Shown one piece after another: positions 51,666 to 62,600 of a stretch of DNA of 64,000 nt. Both the position numbers and the translations under genes were made by a program. Under the pieces are notes generated by a model, which searched no databases, had not been told where the DNA came from, and worked only from the letters and a program-made list of their open reading frames with translations. Positions within the stretch are counted from its first letter, which is position 1; every line of letters starts with the position of its first letter. Source of the DNA: CATQHD01 sp965202675 (GTDB lineage Bacteria; Actinomycetota; Acidimicrobiia; Spongiisociales; Spongiisociaceae); assembly GCA_965202675.1 (NCBI GenBank), contig OZ241842.1, forward strand, positions 248,001 through 312,000, in the 5' to 3' direction.

Positions 51666-52217
51666 ATGTCGAGCAACCGCCGCGGCCGGGACCCGGGGGA
51701 TCGGCCGGTGGACGTGAGCGCGCCGGTCGTCCATCCGACGGCCTTCGTCGCGCCCGGGGTGCACATCCACGGCGATGTCCGCATCCGGGAGCGGGCGGTC
51801 ATCATGTTCGGTACCGCAATCCGCGCCGAGTTCGACCGGATCGAGGTGGGGGCCGGGTCGAACGTCCAGGACAACGCGGTGCTCCACATCGACGAGGGGT
51901 TCCCCTGCGTGGTGGGCAGCCGCACCACCGTCGGCCACTCGGCCGTTCTGCATGGCGCCCTGGTGGGGGACCACTGTCTGGTGGGGATCGGCGCCAAGGC
52001 GCTCAGCGGATCGGTGATGGGGGAGGGGTCCTGGCTGGCTTCGGGCGCAATACTCCCCGAAGGCCGGGAGATCCCGCCCTGGACCCTGGCGATGGGCATC
52101 CCCGCCAAACCGGTGAGGGAGCTGACCGAGGCGGAGGTCGAACGCCAGCGTCATGGAGTCGAGGCCTACCAGCATCTCGCCGCCGCCTACCGGCTGAAGT
52201 TCGAGAAATCCGGCTGA
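51666..52217 (+). CDS. gamma-carbonic anhydrase-like hexapeptide-repeat protein
   Basis: A 183-residue left-handed beta-helix protein. Hexapeptide turns run from VVHPTAFVAPGVHIHGDVRI to WLASGAILPEG. The three zinc histidines of gamma-carbonic anhydrases are recognisable in NAVLHIDEG, TVGHSAVLHGA (two). The end helix (LTEAEVERQRHGVEAYQHLAAAYR) is as in YrdA/PaaY-like proteins. The role may be CO2 hydration or, as for PaaY, a thioesterase-like task in aromatic catabolism. ATG 51666 is a clear start. Confidence 0.85.
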   Translation: MSSNRRGRDPGDRPVDVSAPVVHPTAFVAPGVHIHGDVRIRERAVIMFGTAIRAEFDRIEVGAGSNVQDNAVLHIDEGFPCVVGSRTTVGHSAVLHGALVGDHCLVGIGAKALSGSVMGEGSWLASGAILPEGREIPPWTLAMGIPAKPVRELTEAEVERQRHGVEAYQHLAAAYRLKFEKSG

Positions 52218-52347
52218 TCGGGCCCTGAATCGGCGGCGGCGCGCGCCGTCCCCGCAACCAGGATGACCGCGAAGCCGAAAGCCCCGGCGCCAGATGTTCC
52301 TCCGCTGTTCAATCGCCTTTTATAGGCAATCCCCCCTTAAATATCAT
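52218..52347. other. short gap before repeat copy E
   Basis: Contains no ORF. It has two TATAGGC/TTTTATAGG-like AT-rich words near 52317-52325. The whole gap from 52218 to 52786 is filled by this segment, repeat copy E and the promoter of the coiled-coil gene. Confidence 0.4.
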
Positions 52348-52632
52348 GGAATGACAAAAAAATCCCGTCAGATCCCCCACAAGGGTATTGACTCTGTCAC
52401 ACCGATACGGGATAATGGAACAGTCGCAAGCACCTCCGGTCCGCGGCGCCGCAGACCGGGCAGGGATCATCTTCCGAACGCGATCCTCCGGGGACTGACC
52501 GGACGCGTCCGGATCTCGTGGTGGTGGCGGAGGGGGCGGGCCCGCCGGGCGGGGCGGGGGGCTGGGTTTTTCGCGTTCTCGGCGGGTCCGGGGGCGGGGA
52601 TAGGGCCAGACCAGTGGGTTCGGAGGAAGCGG
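52348..52632 (+). repeat. promoter-bearing dispersed repeat, copy E
   Basis: Forward copy: GGAATGACAAAAAAATCC at 52348, promoter TTGACT (52388-52393), 17 bp, GATAAT (52411-52416), stem CCGGTC...GACCGG around GGCGCC, a GCGGGCCCGCCGGGCGGGGC hairpin in place of CCCGC-GAA-GCGGG, then GGGTTTTTCGCG and the tail GTGGGTTCGGAGGAAGCG shared with copy A. It points to the coiled-coil gene at 52787. Confidence 0.85.
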
Positions 52633-52694
52633 GATAGGGCCTGACAGGGATCCGGGGGATGCATCCGGCCCGTCTGGTCTGCCGAACAAGGGGG

Positions 52695-52723
52695 TTTACA
52701 TTATACCAATTTTGTGGTATATT
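52695..52723 (+). promoter_or_regulatory. promoter with palindromic operator, coiled-coil gene
   Basis: TTTACA (52695-52700), 17 bp, TATATT (52718-52723). Inside the spacer lies a perfect inverted repeat TATACCA-ATTTTG-TGGTATA (52702-52721), well placed for a dimeric repressor. Confidence 0.6.
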
Positions 52724-52786
52724 AATGATCGTAAACAAACATGACCAGGTTGTCGTGTATACTGGCGAAGCCGAAGGAGCAAGTAC

Positions 52787-53554
52787 ATGGATCCCGACCT
52801 GCTGAACAACCTTTATCTCATCGGCGGGTTGCTCGCCGCCATATTCGTGATCGTGTGGCGGTTCACCTCGGCCAGCCAGAAGGCCATCCAGTATTCGGTC
52901 GATTCTCTGCAACTGCAGATCAAGGACCAGTCGAACCGCATCACAAAGGTTGAAGAGGGGGTGAGCAGCCTGCAGGTGGAGATGGTCGGCGTCAAGGACC
53001 GCCTTGGGAAGGTTGAAGAGGGGGTGATCAGCCTGCAGGTGGAGATGGTCGGCGTCAAGGACCGCCTTGGGAAGGTTGAAGAGGGGGTGAGCAATCTGCA
53101 GGTGGAGATGGTCGGCGTCAAGGACCGCCTTGGGAAGGTTGAAGAGGGGGTGATCAGCCTGCAGGTGGAGATGGTCGGCGTCAAGGACCGCCTTGGGAAG
53201 GTTGAAGAGGGGGTGAGCAATCTGCAGGTGGAGATGGTCGGCGTCAAGGACCGCCTTGGGAAGGTCGAGGGAGGGGTGATCAGCCTGCAGGTGGAGATGG
53301 TCGGCGTCAAGGACCGCCTTGGGAAGGTCGAGGGAGGGGTGATCAGCCTGCAGGTGGAGATGGTCGGCGTCAAGGACCGCCTTGGGAAGGTCGAGGGGGG
53401 TGTTGTGGTGGTGGATGACCGGGTGCGGGGCCTGCAGATGGATATGGCCGTAGTCAGGGACCGACTGCACATCCTGACCGACGACAGGCCCGCCTCGCCG
53501 GCGCCCGTTCGGGCCGGGGTGTCCGTCCCGCAAGCGACGGCGGCCGAAGCGTAA
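52787..53554 (+). CDS. membrane-anchored coiled-coil protein with 21-residue repeats
   Basis: 255 residues. One N-terminal membrane helix (LIGGLLAAIFVIVWRF, residues 11-26) is followed by seven 21-residue repeats and a degenerate eighth. Within each repeat hydrophobics fall at positions 1, 5, 8, 12, 15 and 19 (V, V, L, M, V, L), a perfect 4-3 heptad pattern, so each unit is three heptads of a continuous coiled coil. A Pro/Ala-rich tail follows. It resembles the layout of small DUF1640- or laminin-like coiled-coil proteins but no family is certain. A promoter with an operator palindrome lies upstream. It may be a structural or tethering protein at the membrane. Confidence 0.8.
   Translation: MDPDLLNNLYLIGGLLAAIFVIVWRFTSASQKAIQYSVDSLQLQIKDQSNRITKVEEGVSSLQVEMVGVKDRLGKVEEGVISLQVEMVGVKDRLGKVEEGVSNLQVEMVGVKDRLGKVEEGVISLQVEMVGVKDRLGKVEEGVSNLQVEMVGVKDRLGKVEGGVISLQVEMVGVKDRLGKVEGGVISLQVEMVGVKDRLGKVEGGVVVVDDRVRGLQMDMAVVRDRLHILTDDRPASPAPVRAGVSVPQATAAEA
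52949..53389 (+). repeat. seven 63-bp tandem repeats
   Basis: Seven nearly identical 63-bp units starting at 52949, 53012, 53075, 53138, 53201, 53264 and 53327. Units alternate between AGCAAT/AGCAGC and ATCAGC forms, which points to duplication of a 126-bp pair; the last two share GAGGGAGGG. The very high identity means recent expansion and likely length variation between strains. Confidence 0.92.
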
Positions 53555-53627
53555 CCCACTTCTGACGACGAGATCCTGCCAGGGGAGGCGTCCGCCTGCT
53601 TGGTGAACGGACAGCGCTTGCAACAGG

Positions 53628-53659
53628 ACGGGGAGCTCTGTACGCGGAGCTCCCCGTTT
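53628..53659. terminator. bidirectional intrinsic terminator
   Basis: ACGGGGAGCTC (53628-53638) and GAGCTCCCCGT (53647-53657) form a perfect 11-bp stem with an 8-base loop, followed by TTT. It sits between the convergent coiled-coil gene and the giant surface protein gene and can serve both. Confidence 0.8.
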
Positions 53660-53683
53660 GCTGTGGAGGCGCTTACACGGTTG

Positions 53684-56600
53684 TCAGGGTTGTGCGCGGG
53701 CGGAGGCGGTTTGGGGGGTTGGGGCGGGGGCTTGGTCGATGGCTCGGACGAAGAAGGATGCCATCTGTGCTCGGGTTACGGGCTGGTCGGGGCAGTAGTT
53801 GAGGGGGGCGGTGGAGCATCCTCGGGTTACGCCGGTCTGGTACATGCCCTCGATGGCCCGGATTACGGCGGGGTCGGCGTCCTGGGCGTCTTGGAAGAGG
53901 CCTTCGGGCTCGTCGACGGCTTCGAGGTGGGGGAACGCGGCGATCATCATGATGGCCATATCCGCTCGGGTTACTACCCCGCCGGGGTTGAACGCTCCTC
54001 CGGGGGCTGTGAACGCGTTGACCGAGATCACCCAGTCGGCGTAGGTGCGGTACCAGGCGTCTGTACCTACGTCGGTGAGTTCCGCCCGGGCGGGGGCTTG
54101 GATGGTCCAGCGTTGGGAGACGGCTCGGTAGAGGAACGCGGCCATCTGCCTTCGGGTGATGTCGGCTGAGGGGCAGAAGAGGGTGGGGTCGGTTGCGCTG
54201 CAGCCGAGGGTGATCTGCCATTGGGCGATGCGTTCGATGTTGGCTTGGTGGACGCTGCCGTCTTCGTCGCGGAAACGGCCCGCGTACGCCGGAGCGGCGG
54301 GGGGTTGGACAGCACCCCCTCCTCCGCCTCCGGCGGGCGGAGGCGCACCGCCGCCTCCACCACCACCCCCTCCACCACCCCCTCCGCCTCCGGCGGGCGG
54401 GGGCGCACCGCTGCCTCCCCCTCCTCCTCCTCCGGAACCTCCGCCGCCGCTGGGGGGCGGGGGCGGCGGGGCAGGCGGCGCGGTGTCGTTGTCGATGATT
54501 GTCAGCAAAGCGGAGGAGACGGTCAACCCGGGGGACGACCCCGTGATCCTTATCGTCTCCGGACCTTCTACCCGGTTGTCGTTTATCGGGTAGAGCGTAA
54601 AAGAGGCCGAGCCGCTGGTTTCCTGCGCGCCGATCATCACCTCGAAATCGTCCACCTCACGGAAGTCCGACCCTGCCGCCGCCGAACCGTCCGCCACGGA
54701 CACCCTCACCGTTTTGGCCACCCGGAACCGGCCCGCGTCCGACGGGAACGAAGCCGTAACGGTTATCCGCCGGTTGCCGGCGCCTTCTCCCGTGCGGGTC
54801 AGGCTCAGGTTCAGGTCGACCGAGGTGGGGTGTCCGAAGAGTTGCGCCAGGTCGTGCTGGGACGCATTGTTCGCACTCAACCGCACTTCGAAGCGGTCTC
54901 CCCGGCGCCGGGTTACCGCCGCCGAGACACCGCCCAGATCGATGATTCTTCCCACCCCGTAGACATGGCGGGTGTTGGTTCCGACGGAAGTCGACGACGG
55001 GCGGGGGATGGGGATGGTGCGGCGGGACACGCTGAAGCACAAACTCAGCAGCTGCCGGGCCGGGTTGCAGGCCTGCGGACGTTGGTCGACAAGGTACACC
55101 TCTACGCCCTCGCGGATGATCCCGGTGTCGTAGTCTTTCTTGACCCGCACACCGAGGGTGTAGAAGACGCCTTGGCCTTCCCCGGTGGGGACTACCAGCA
55201 TCTGCGTGCCGTCGATTCCCAATGGGCTCAGCTCGTAGGCGGCGGCGGCGCCGGAATGCACCTTGACATCATCCGGGTCGATCCATCCCGAAGCGTATCG
55301 GTTTACCGCGATCGTCCCCACATTCGGATCGTATCCCGGTTTTCCGCTCATCAAATCCATCGGGTGGTCGTATTGGAATACTTTTCTACTTGTAATATAT
55401 ACGATTCTGCCGCCGTAGGAGTGAGGCCACTGGAGGCCGTGTCCGATCTCATGGGCAACGGTATTCAACCTGGGCCGTGTATTTGTATTTGACACGACCG
55501 TGCCGCCGCCTACGGTAATGTTGGTTCTCAGCTCGATCTCGTTCGTGGGGGGTTCATTCGTAAGAACAGCCTCCCAATTGTTGATATTGAAGCCGCCGTT
55601 GGATGTGGTGTTGTCCACGATCAAAAGCCGGGTTAATTCGTCGTTGTTGGGAATCTGGTATATACAGGATTCCCTGTCCGCCGCCCGCACCGACCCGCCG
55701 GCCGCGAAGGTGGGGGTGTACCTGTTCTCGGACATCCACCCGAAGAAGGGAGTAATTTCGCGGTTCAACAACCCGGCGACCGCGCTCTGGTCAATGGTCA
55801 GGGTGCCTCTCAGATCGCAGCGCCAAACAGTCCACCTGTGGGTTCCGGTCGATGCCTGCCGGCTGAAATCGGCGAGGGCGATGAGGCCCAGCGGGTCGTC
55901 GTAGGCGGCCAGGTCGATCCATTTGAGGCCGAGCAGGGGGGCGGGGATCGGGCCTTGCAGGCCGGGGTAGTCGATTCGGAGGAACTCCAGGGCGCCGCCC
56001 TCGGACGGGGCCAGGTCGCCGAGCCGGGCGGGCAGGGCGCCGGTCAGGCTGTTGTCGTTCAGGTACAACGTCCTCAGCAGGCCGAGGCCCCCCAGATCGG
56101 CGGGGACGGCGCCCGAAAGTCGGTTGCTCTGGAGCGACAGCTCCCTGAGGTTGGCGAGGCGGCCGAGCGCGGCGGGGATCGGCCCGCTCAAACTGTTCCC
56201 GTTCAGGTACAACCGCCGCAGGCTGGCAAGGCCGCCGAACTCGGCGGGGATGGATCCGGTGAACTCGTTGTTGCTGAGCAGCATGAGCCACAGGGCGTCG
56301 AGATCGCCCAGCTGGGAGGGCAGGGTTCCGCCCAACCCCCAACCCGGCAGGTTCTGGTCGCGGAAGTTGCCCCGCAGGGATCCGGTAACCATCTCGAGTT
56401 TGTAAACCCGGTTGCTCAGCACCCTTACCCCCTTCCACTCCGTGATCCGCCTAGAGCCCTCCGCGCCCCAGGTGAGCAGGGGATGATCGTCGGCAAGGGC
56501 GGCGTTGGCGGGGTGGGTGACCCAGTGGTTGCGGGCGGCCACCAGCGCCCGGCAGTCGGCTGCCAGACCGGTGTTGACGGCGGGGTTGAGCACGAAGGTG

Positions 56601-59600
56601 CCGTCCGAGCAGTCGGCCGGGTCCAACACGTCCTCGTTGTCGGCAATCGTTATCTGCGCATCGGAGACGGTGAAACCGGACGCGGCGCCCGAGACGGTGA
56701 CCGTCTCGGCGCCTTCCTTCAGCTCATCGTCGGCAATCGTCAGGGTGAACACGGCAGAGCCGGTTCTGGTTCCCGCCTCGATCTCCACCGTGAAGTCTGT
56801 CACTGCGGTGTAGTCGGTTCCGGAGGCGGCCGAATCGCTGCTCTTGCCCACCGACACCGTTACCTCGGTATTCGAAGCCAGGGTGGACTTATTATCCGGG
56901 AAGGCGGCGGTTACGGTGACCTCCGGGCTGCCCGCGCCCTCGCTCAAGCTCTCCGGGGAGACGCTCAGGGCGACGGTCGTAGGCGGGTCGACATCGTTGT
57001 TGGTGATGGATACGACCGCGCTCGATATGTTGAAACCGGGGGAGGCGCCGGAGACGATTACGGTCTCCGTTGCTTCCATCCGGTCGTCGTCGGTGATCGG
57101 CAGGTTGAAGCGGGCGGTTCCGGTTCGGGCGCCGGCCGCGATGGTCAGGTCGAAGCCGGCGACCGCGGTGAAGTCCTGCCCGGCTCGGGCGGTGCCTCCC
57201 GCCACCGACACCCTCACCGTCGTCGGTGAGCCGGGCGGGGTGGTTCCCTGGGGGAAGGCGGCGGTAACGGTGATCTCCGGCGACCCGGCGCCCTCGCTGA
57301 CTGTGTCCGGCGATACGCTCAGACCTATCGGGACGGTGCCGCTTTCGTTGTCGACGATGGTCAGGTGGGCGGAGTTGACCGTGAACCCGTCCGCTTCGCC
57401 GGCCACCGTCAACCGCTCCGCCCCCTCCGCTTCGTTGTCGTCCGTAACGGTCAGGTCGAAGGCGGCCGCCGCGCTGGTCCCCCCGGCGGGAATGGTTATG
57501 TCGAAGGGCTGCACCGCGGTGAAGTCCCGCCCGGCGACCGCGATGCTGTCCCTGACCGACACCCTCACCGCGACGGCGGTCGAAAGCGCCGCCGAACCCT
57601 CCGGGAAGGCGGCCGTAACCGTGATCCTCGTCCGACCGCTCTGCTCGCTCACGCTGGCCGGGTCGATGCTCAGATCGATGGAAGTCGGGGCCGAGTCGTT
57701 CGCCTCGATGGTCACCACGGTCGGGTTGAAGCGCATCCAGGCCACGGTTCCGGCGCCGGCAACAGCCACGGTTTCGGCCGCCTCCGCCTGCGCATCATCG
57801 GTGACCTCCAAGGTGAAAGTATCGGAGCCCGCGGATTTCGGTTCCCCCGCCGGGATGGTCACATCAAAGGAATCAACCGCAGTGAAATCGGATCCGGCGG
57901 CGGCGGTGCCGTCGGAGACCGACACGGTAACGGTCAGGTCCTCGTGCCAGGTAGAGCCCCCGGAGAAACCGGCGCTGACCTCGATGTCGGTTCGACCGCT
58001 GCTTTCTTCGACTTCGGCCGGGTTGACCACCAGGTCGATAGTGCGCCTGCAGTCCGCGATGCCGTCCGGCTCGCCCGTATAGTCATCCAGCCGCAAAAGT
58101 GGACGAGGGGGGGTCCCTTGCAGTTGTTGCAGTTTTCTTTGCAGGGATGGGGGCAGCGATCCGGAAAGATTGTTGCCGCAGAAGGCGAAATAGAACCTCC
58201 TCACGTTGTCCAGCGGATCGAGAATAGCTCCGGTGATATTGCCCAGCTGGGCGGGAATAGCACCGGTCAGCTGGTTGCCCTGGACGTACAGCACCCCCAG
58301 GCCGGTTATGTTGCCCAGCGCGGTGGGTATAGTGCCGGTGAGCCAGTTGTTGTCGAGGTACAACGTCCTGAGGTTGGTCATGTTGCCCAGTTGGGTCGGG
58401 ATGGCGCCGGAGAACCTGTTATTGCTGACGGAAAGCAGGGTCAGATCTTCGAGGCTTGCTATCCAAACGGGTATAGAACCGGTCAATTTATTGTTATCGA
58501 TATACAAATGTTGGAGCTCGGTCAAGTTGGCCATCTCCGAGGGCAGCGGGCCGGAAAGACTGTTGTTGTACAGGTACAAGACGGTCAATCCGGAGAGGTC
58601 GCCTATCTGGGCGGGTATGGTGCCGGATATCTTGCTCTGGGTTTCAGCCGAAGACAGATTGGTGAGGGTCAGTCGGGTTACCTTCTGGCCGCTGATCCGG
58701 ACGCCGCTCCAGGCCGCCATATTGCCGCTCCAGGTGCGGAGTGGATGTTCCGGCCCCAGATCGGCGTTCGCCTTGTTGTTGGTCCAGTGGTTCCTGATTG
58801 TTGCCAGGGTCCGGCATTCGGACACCAGGCCCGCGTTGAGGGCGGGCGAGGACACGAAGGTTCCGTCGGAGCAACGGGCCGGATCGAGGGGGGCTATGCC
58901 GGAATCGGTGATGGTTACGACGGCGTCGTCGATGGTGAAACCGGCGAGTACGCCGGAGACGCTCAGGGTCTCGGCGCCTTCGTCGTTGTCGTCTTTGACG
59001 GGCGTCAACGAGAAGGCGGCCGAGCCGCTGACCGCGCCGGCGGAGATCGTCACCGTGAACTGGTTGTTGGTCTTGTCGGTCGAGTAGTCCTGCCCGGCGC
59101 CGGAGGCGGCCGCCGAGTCGCCGGCCCTGCCGACCGTGACCGCCACCGCGGTGGCCGCCGACCGCGGGGTGGACCCCGCCGGGAAGGCGGCGGTTACGGT
59201 TATGTCGACCGCCCCGTCGGCTTCTCCCACCGCGGCCGGATCGACGCTCAGATCGATGGAGGAGGGGGCCGAGTCGTTGGCCAGGATGGTTACCGCCGCC
59301 GAGTTGACGGGATACCCCGCGGCGCCCGAAACGATGAGGGTTTCGTCGCCTTCCTGGTCGCTGTCGTTGGTTACTGTCAGGTTGAATGTTGCCTCGCCGC
59401 TCGCGGCGCGCGCGGCGATGCTGAGGTCGAAGTCGTCGACGGCGGTGAAATCTCCGGTCCCGGCCGGGCTGCCGCCGCCGCCCGCCACCGATACGGTAAC
59501 GGTTATGCCTTCCAGCAGGTACTGTGCGTCGAAGACGCTGAACCCGTACACATGGGCCTTTACGGTCATAGCGGTGGTTCCGCTGTCCTCGCTCACCCGG

Positions 59601-62600
59601 GCCGGTTTGATGCTCAGGTCGATGGAACGGCGGCAGTCCGAGATCCGTTCGTGGTTCACGTCTTCCAGGGTCGACACGGAACGGAGCGCGGCGGGCAGGG
59701 CGCCGGACAGGTTGTTCTTGCAGAACTTGAAGGTGCTCAACGCTCCCTGACCCTGGGGCGTCGGCGCCAGCGGGCCGAGTTGGGTGGGGATGGTTCCGGT
59801 GAGGTGGTTGTACGAGAGGTTGAGGTCGGTGAGGTTGGTGAGGCTGCCGAGTTGGGTGGGGATGGTTCCGGTGAGGTGGTTGTACGAGAGGTTGAGGTCG
59901 GTGAGGTTGGTGAGGCTGCCGAGTTGGGTGGGGATGGTTCCGGTGAGGCGGTTGAAGGACAGGTTGAGGTCGGTGAGGTTGGTGAGGCTGCCGAGTTGGG
60001 TGGGGATGTCACCGGTGAAGCTGTTTGCGAATAGGTTCAGGTTCGTGAGGTTGGTCAGGTTGCCCAGCTCGGCGGGCAGGCTGCCCTCGATGCGTCCGGT
60101 AAACAGGTTGCTGCCGGGCTGCAGCTCCAGGCCTGTAACCCGCTGGGAGCTGACCGTTACGCCGCTCCAGGCGGTAATGGCGCCGCTCCAGGTGCGGAGA
60201 TGCAGCGTCGAGCGGAGGTCGGCGTTGTCGGCGTCGTTGGTCCAGTGATTCCTGACAGCAACCAGGGCCTGACAGTCGGAGACCAGGCCGGTGTTCGTCG
60301 CGGGGTCGGCCACATAGGTTCCGTCCGAGCAGAGGGCGGAGTCGAGAGGGGCGATGCCGGAGTCGGTGATCGTGATCGTTGCGCTGTTGACCTGGGCTAT
60401 CCCGGCGGCGGTCGTAACGCCGGACACGGTGAGGGTGTCCGGATCCTCGTCCACCCCGTCGTCGGCAACCGTCAGGTCGAAGGAGGCCGAGCCGGAGGTC
60501 TGCCCGCTTGTGATGGTGACCGTGAAGTCGGTAACAGCGGTGAAATCCGCCGCTTCGGCCGTTCCGGCTGCCACCGACACCGTTACCGCCGCATCCGACG
60601 ATAGGGCGTCCGCGCCGGTCGGGAAGGAAGCGGTTACGGTGATCGAAACCGGGGCGCCCGACTCGCCTACTACAGAGGGGGAGACGCTCAGGTCTATCGA
60701 AGTGGGCGGGGCCTGGTCGGTGACCGTCTTTTCGTCGGTGATCGTTACCGCGGCGCCGGTGACGCTGAATCCTTCCGCCTCGCCCGACACGATGAGTTCC
60801 TCCGGGTTTTCTGCTTCCAGGTCGTCGGCGACGGTCAGGGTGAAGGTTGCTTCGCCGCTGGTTTCCCCGGCGGGGATGGTGAGATCGAAGTCTTCGACGG
60901 CGGTGTAGTCGCCGGAGGACGCAGGGTTGTCTCCTCCGCCCGCCGCCGACACCGTGACAACGGTGTCCGACGGAAGCACCGCCGAGTCCTCGGGAAAGGC
61001 GGCGGTAACGGTTACCTCCGTTGGTTCGCTGCCTTCGTTGACGGTGTCGGGGGAGGCGGTGAGAGTGATGGCGGCGGGGGCGGCGTCGTTGTCGGTGATC
61101 GTTATAACAGCGCCGTCCACGGTATTGAAGCCGGAGGTTCCTGCCGCGCCGGAGACGACCAGGGTCTCGTCTCCCTCGGCGATGTTGTCTTCGGTGACGG
61201 TGAGGGTGAAGGTTGCTTGGCCGCTGGTTTCTCCGGCGGGGATGGTGAGGTCGAAGGTTTCGACGGCGGTGTAGTCGCCGGCGGATGCGGGGTTCCCGCC
61301 TCCGCCCGCCGCCGACACCCTTACCACCGCGTCCTCGGACAGCGCGGCGGTTCCTTCCGTAAAGGAGGCGGTTACCGTTATCTCCGTTGCGGCGCCGCCT
61401 TCGGCGGCCGAGTTCGAGGAAACCGTCAGGACCAGGCGGTCGTCATCGTCGTCGATGGTGATGTTGGTGCTGTTGACGGCGGTGATGGCGGCGGTTGCGG
61501 TGGTTCCGGTGAGGGTGATGGTTTCGTTGCCTTCGACGGTGTTGTCGTCGGTGACGGTGAGGGTGAAGGTTGCGGTTCCGCTGGTTTCCCCGGCGGTAAT
61601 GGTGACGTCGAAGGCTTCGATGGGGGTGTAGTCATCGGCGGATGCGGGGTTGTCGCCGGCGCCCGCCGCCGACACGGTTACGGTTGTGTCTTCGGTGAGC
61701 ACGGCGGAGTCTTGGGGGAAGGCGGCGGTTACGGTTGTCTCGGTTGGTTCGTCGTCTTCGTTGATGGTGTGGGGTGAGGCGGTGAGGGTGATTTCGGTGG
61801 GGGAGTCGTCGTTGTCCTCGATGGTGATGTTGGTGCTGTTGACGGCGGTGATGGCGGCGGTTGGGGTGGTTCCGGTGAGGGTGATGGTTTCGTTGCCTTC
61901 GACGGTGTTGTCGTCGGTGACGGTGAGGGTGAAGGTTGCGGTTCCGCTGGTTTCCCCGGCGGTAATGGTGACGTCGAAGGCTTCGATGGGGGTGTAGTCA
62001 TCGGCGGATGCGGGGTTGTCGCCGGCGCCCGCCGCCGACACGGTTACGGTTGTGTCTTCGGTGAGCACGGCGGAGTCTTGGGGGAAGGCGGCGGTTACGG
62101 TTGTCTCGGTTGGTTCGTCGTCTTCGTTGATGGTGTGGGGTGAGGCGGTGAGGGTGATTTCGGTGGGGGAGTCGTCGTTGTCCTCGATGGTGATGTCGGT
62201 GCTGTTGACGGCGGTGACGGCGGCGGTTGGGGTGGTTCCGGTGATGGTGATGGTTTCGTTGCCTTCGACGGTGTTGTCGTCGGTGACGGTGAGGGTGAAG
62301 GCTGCGGTTCCGCTGGTTTCCCCCGCGGGGATGGTGACATCGAAGGCTTCGACGGGGGTGTAGTCATCGGCGGATGCCGGGGTGTCGCCCCCGCCCGCCG
62401 CGGAGATGGACACCGTGACATCCTCGGCCGGGGCCTCCGATCCTTCCGAGAAGGCGGCCGTAACCGTTATTTCAGTCTCCTCGCCGCCCTCCTCTGCGGT
62501 CGACGGCGACGCGCTCAGGTCGATCGACGCTGCCGGGGCGGGCTCTGCCGGAGGCGGGTCATCCGGGGGCGGCGGGTCCACGGCGGGCGGTTCGGCCGGG

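Noticed and set aside
52348..53389. CRISPR array (63-bp regular repeats and dispersed repeats)
   Set aside because: The regular repeats are contiguous coding units with no spacers; the dispersed repeats are single copies far apart.
54290..54490. Assembly error in the Gly/Pro-rich tract of the giant gene
   Set aside because: The frame stays open with a sensible SLH-like end, and such linkers are common before wall-anchor domains; still a place where read support should be viewed with care.
55838..57229. Plus-strand frame over LRR block 3
   Set aside because: Shadow frame; repeats follow those of the coding strand.
57365..60034. 889-residue plus-strand frame over the giant surface gene
   Set aside because: Antisense shadow of repeated Calx-beta sequence; the minus frame has signal peptide and recognisable domains.
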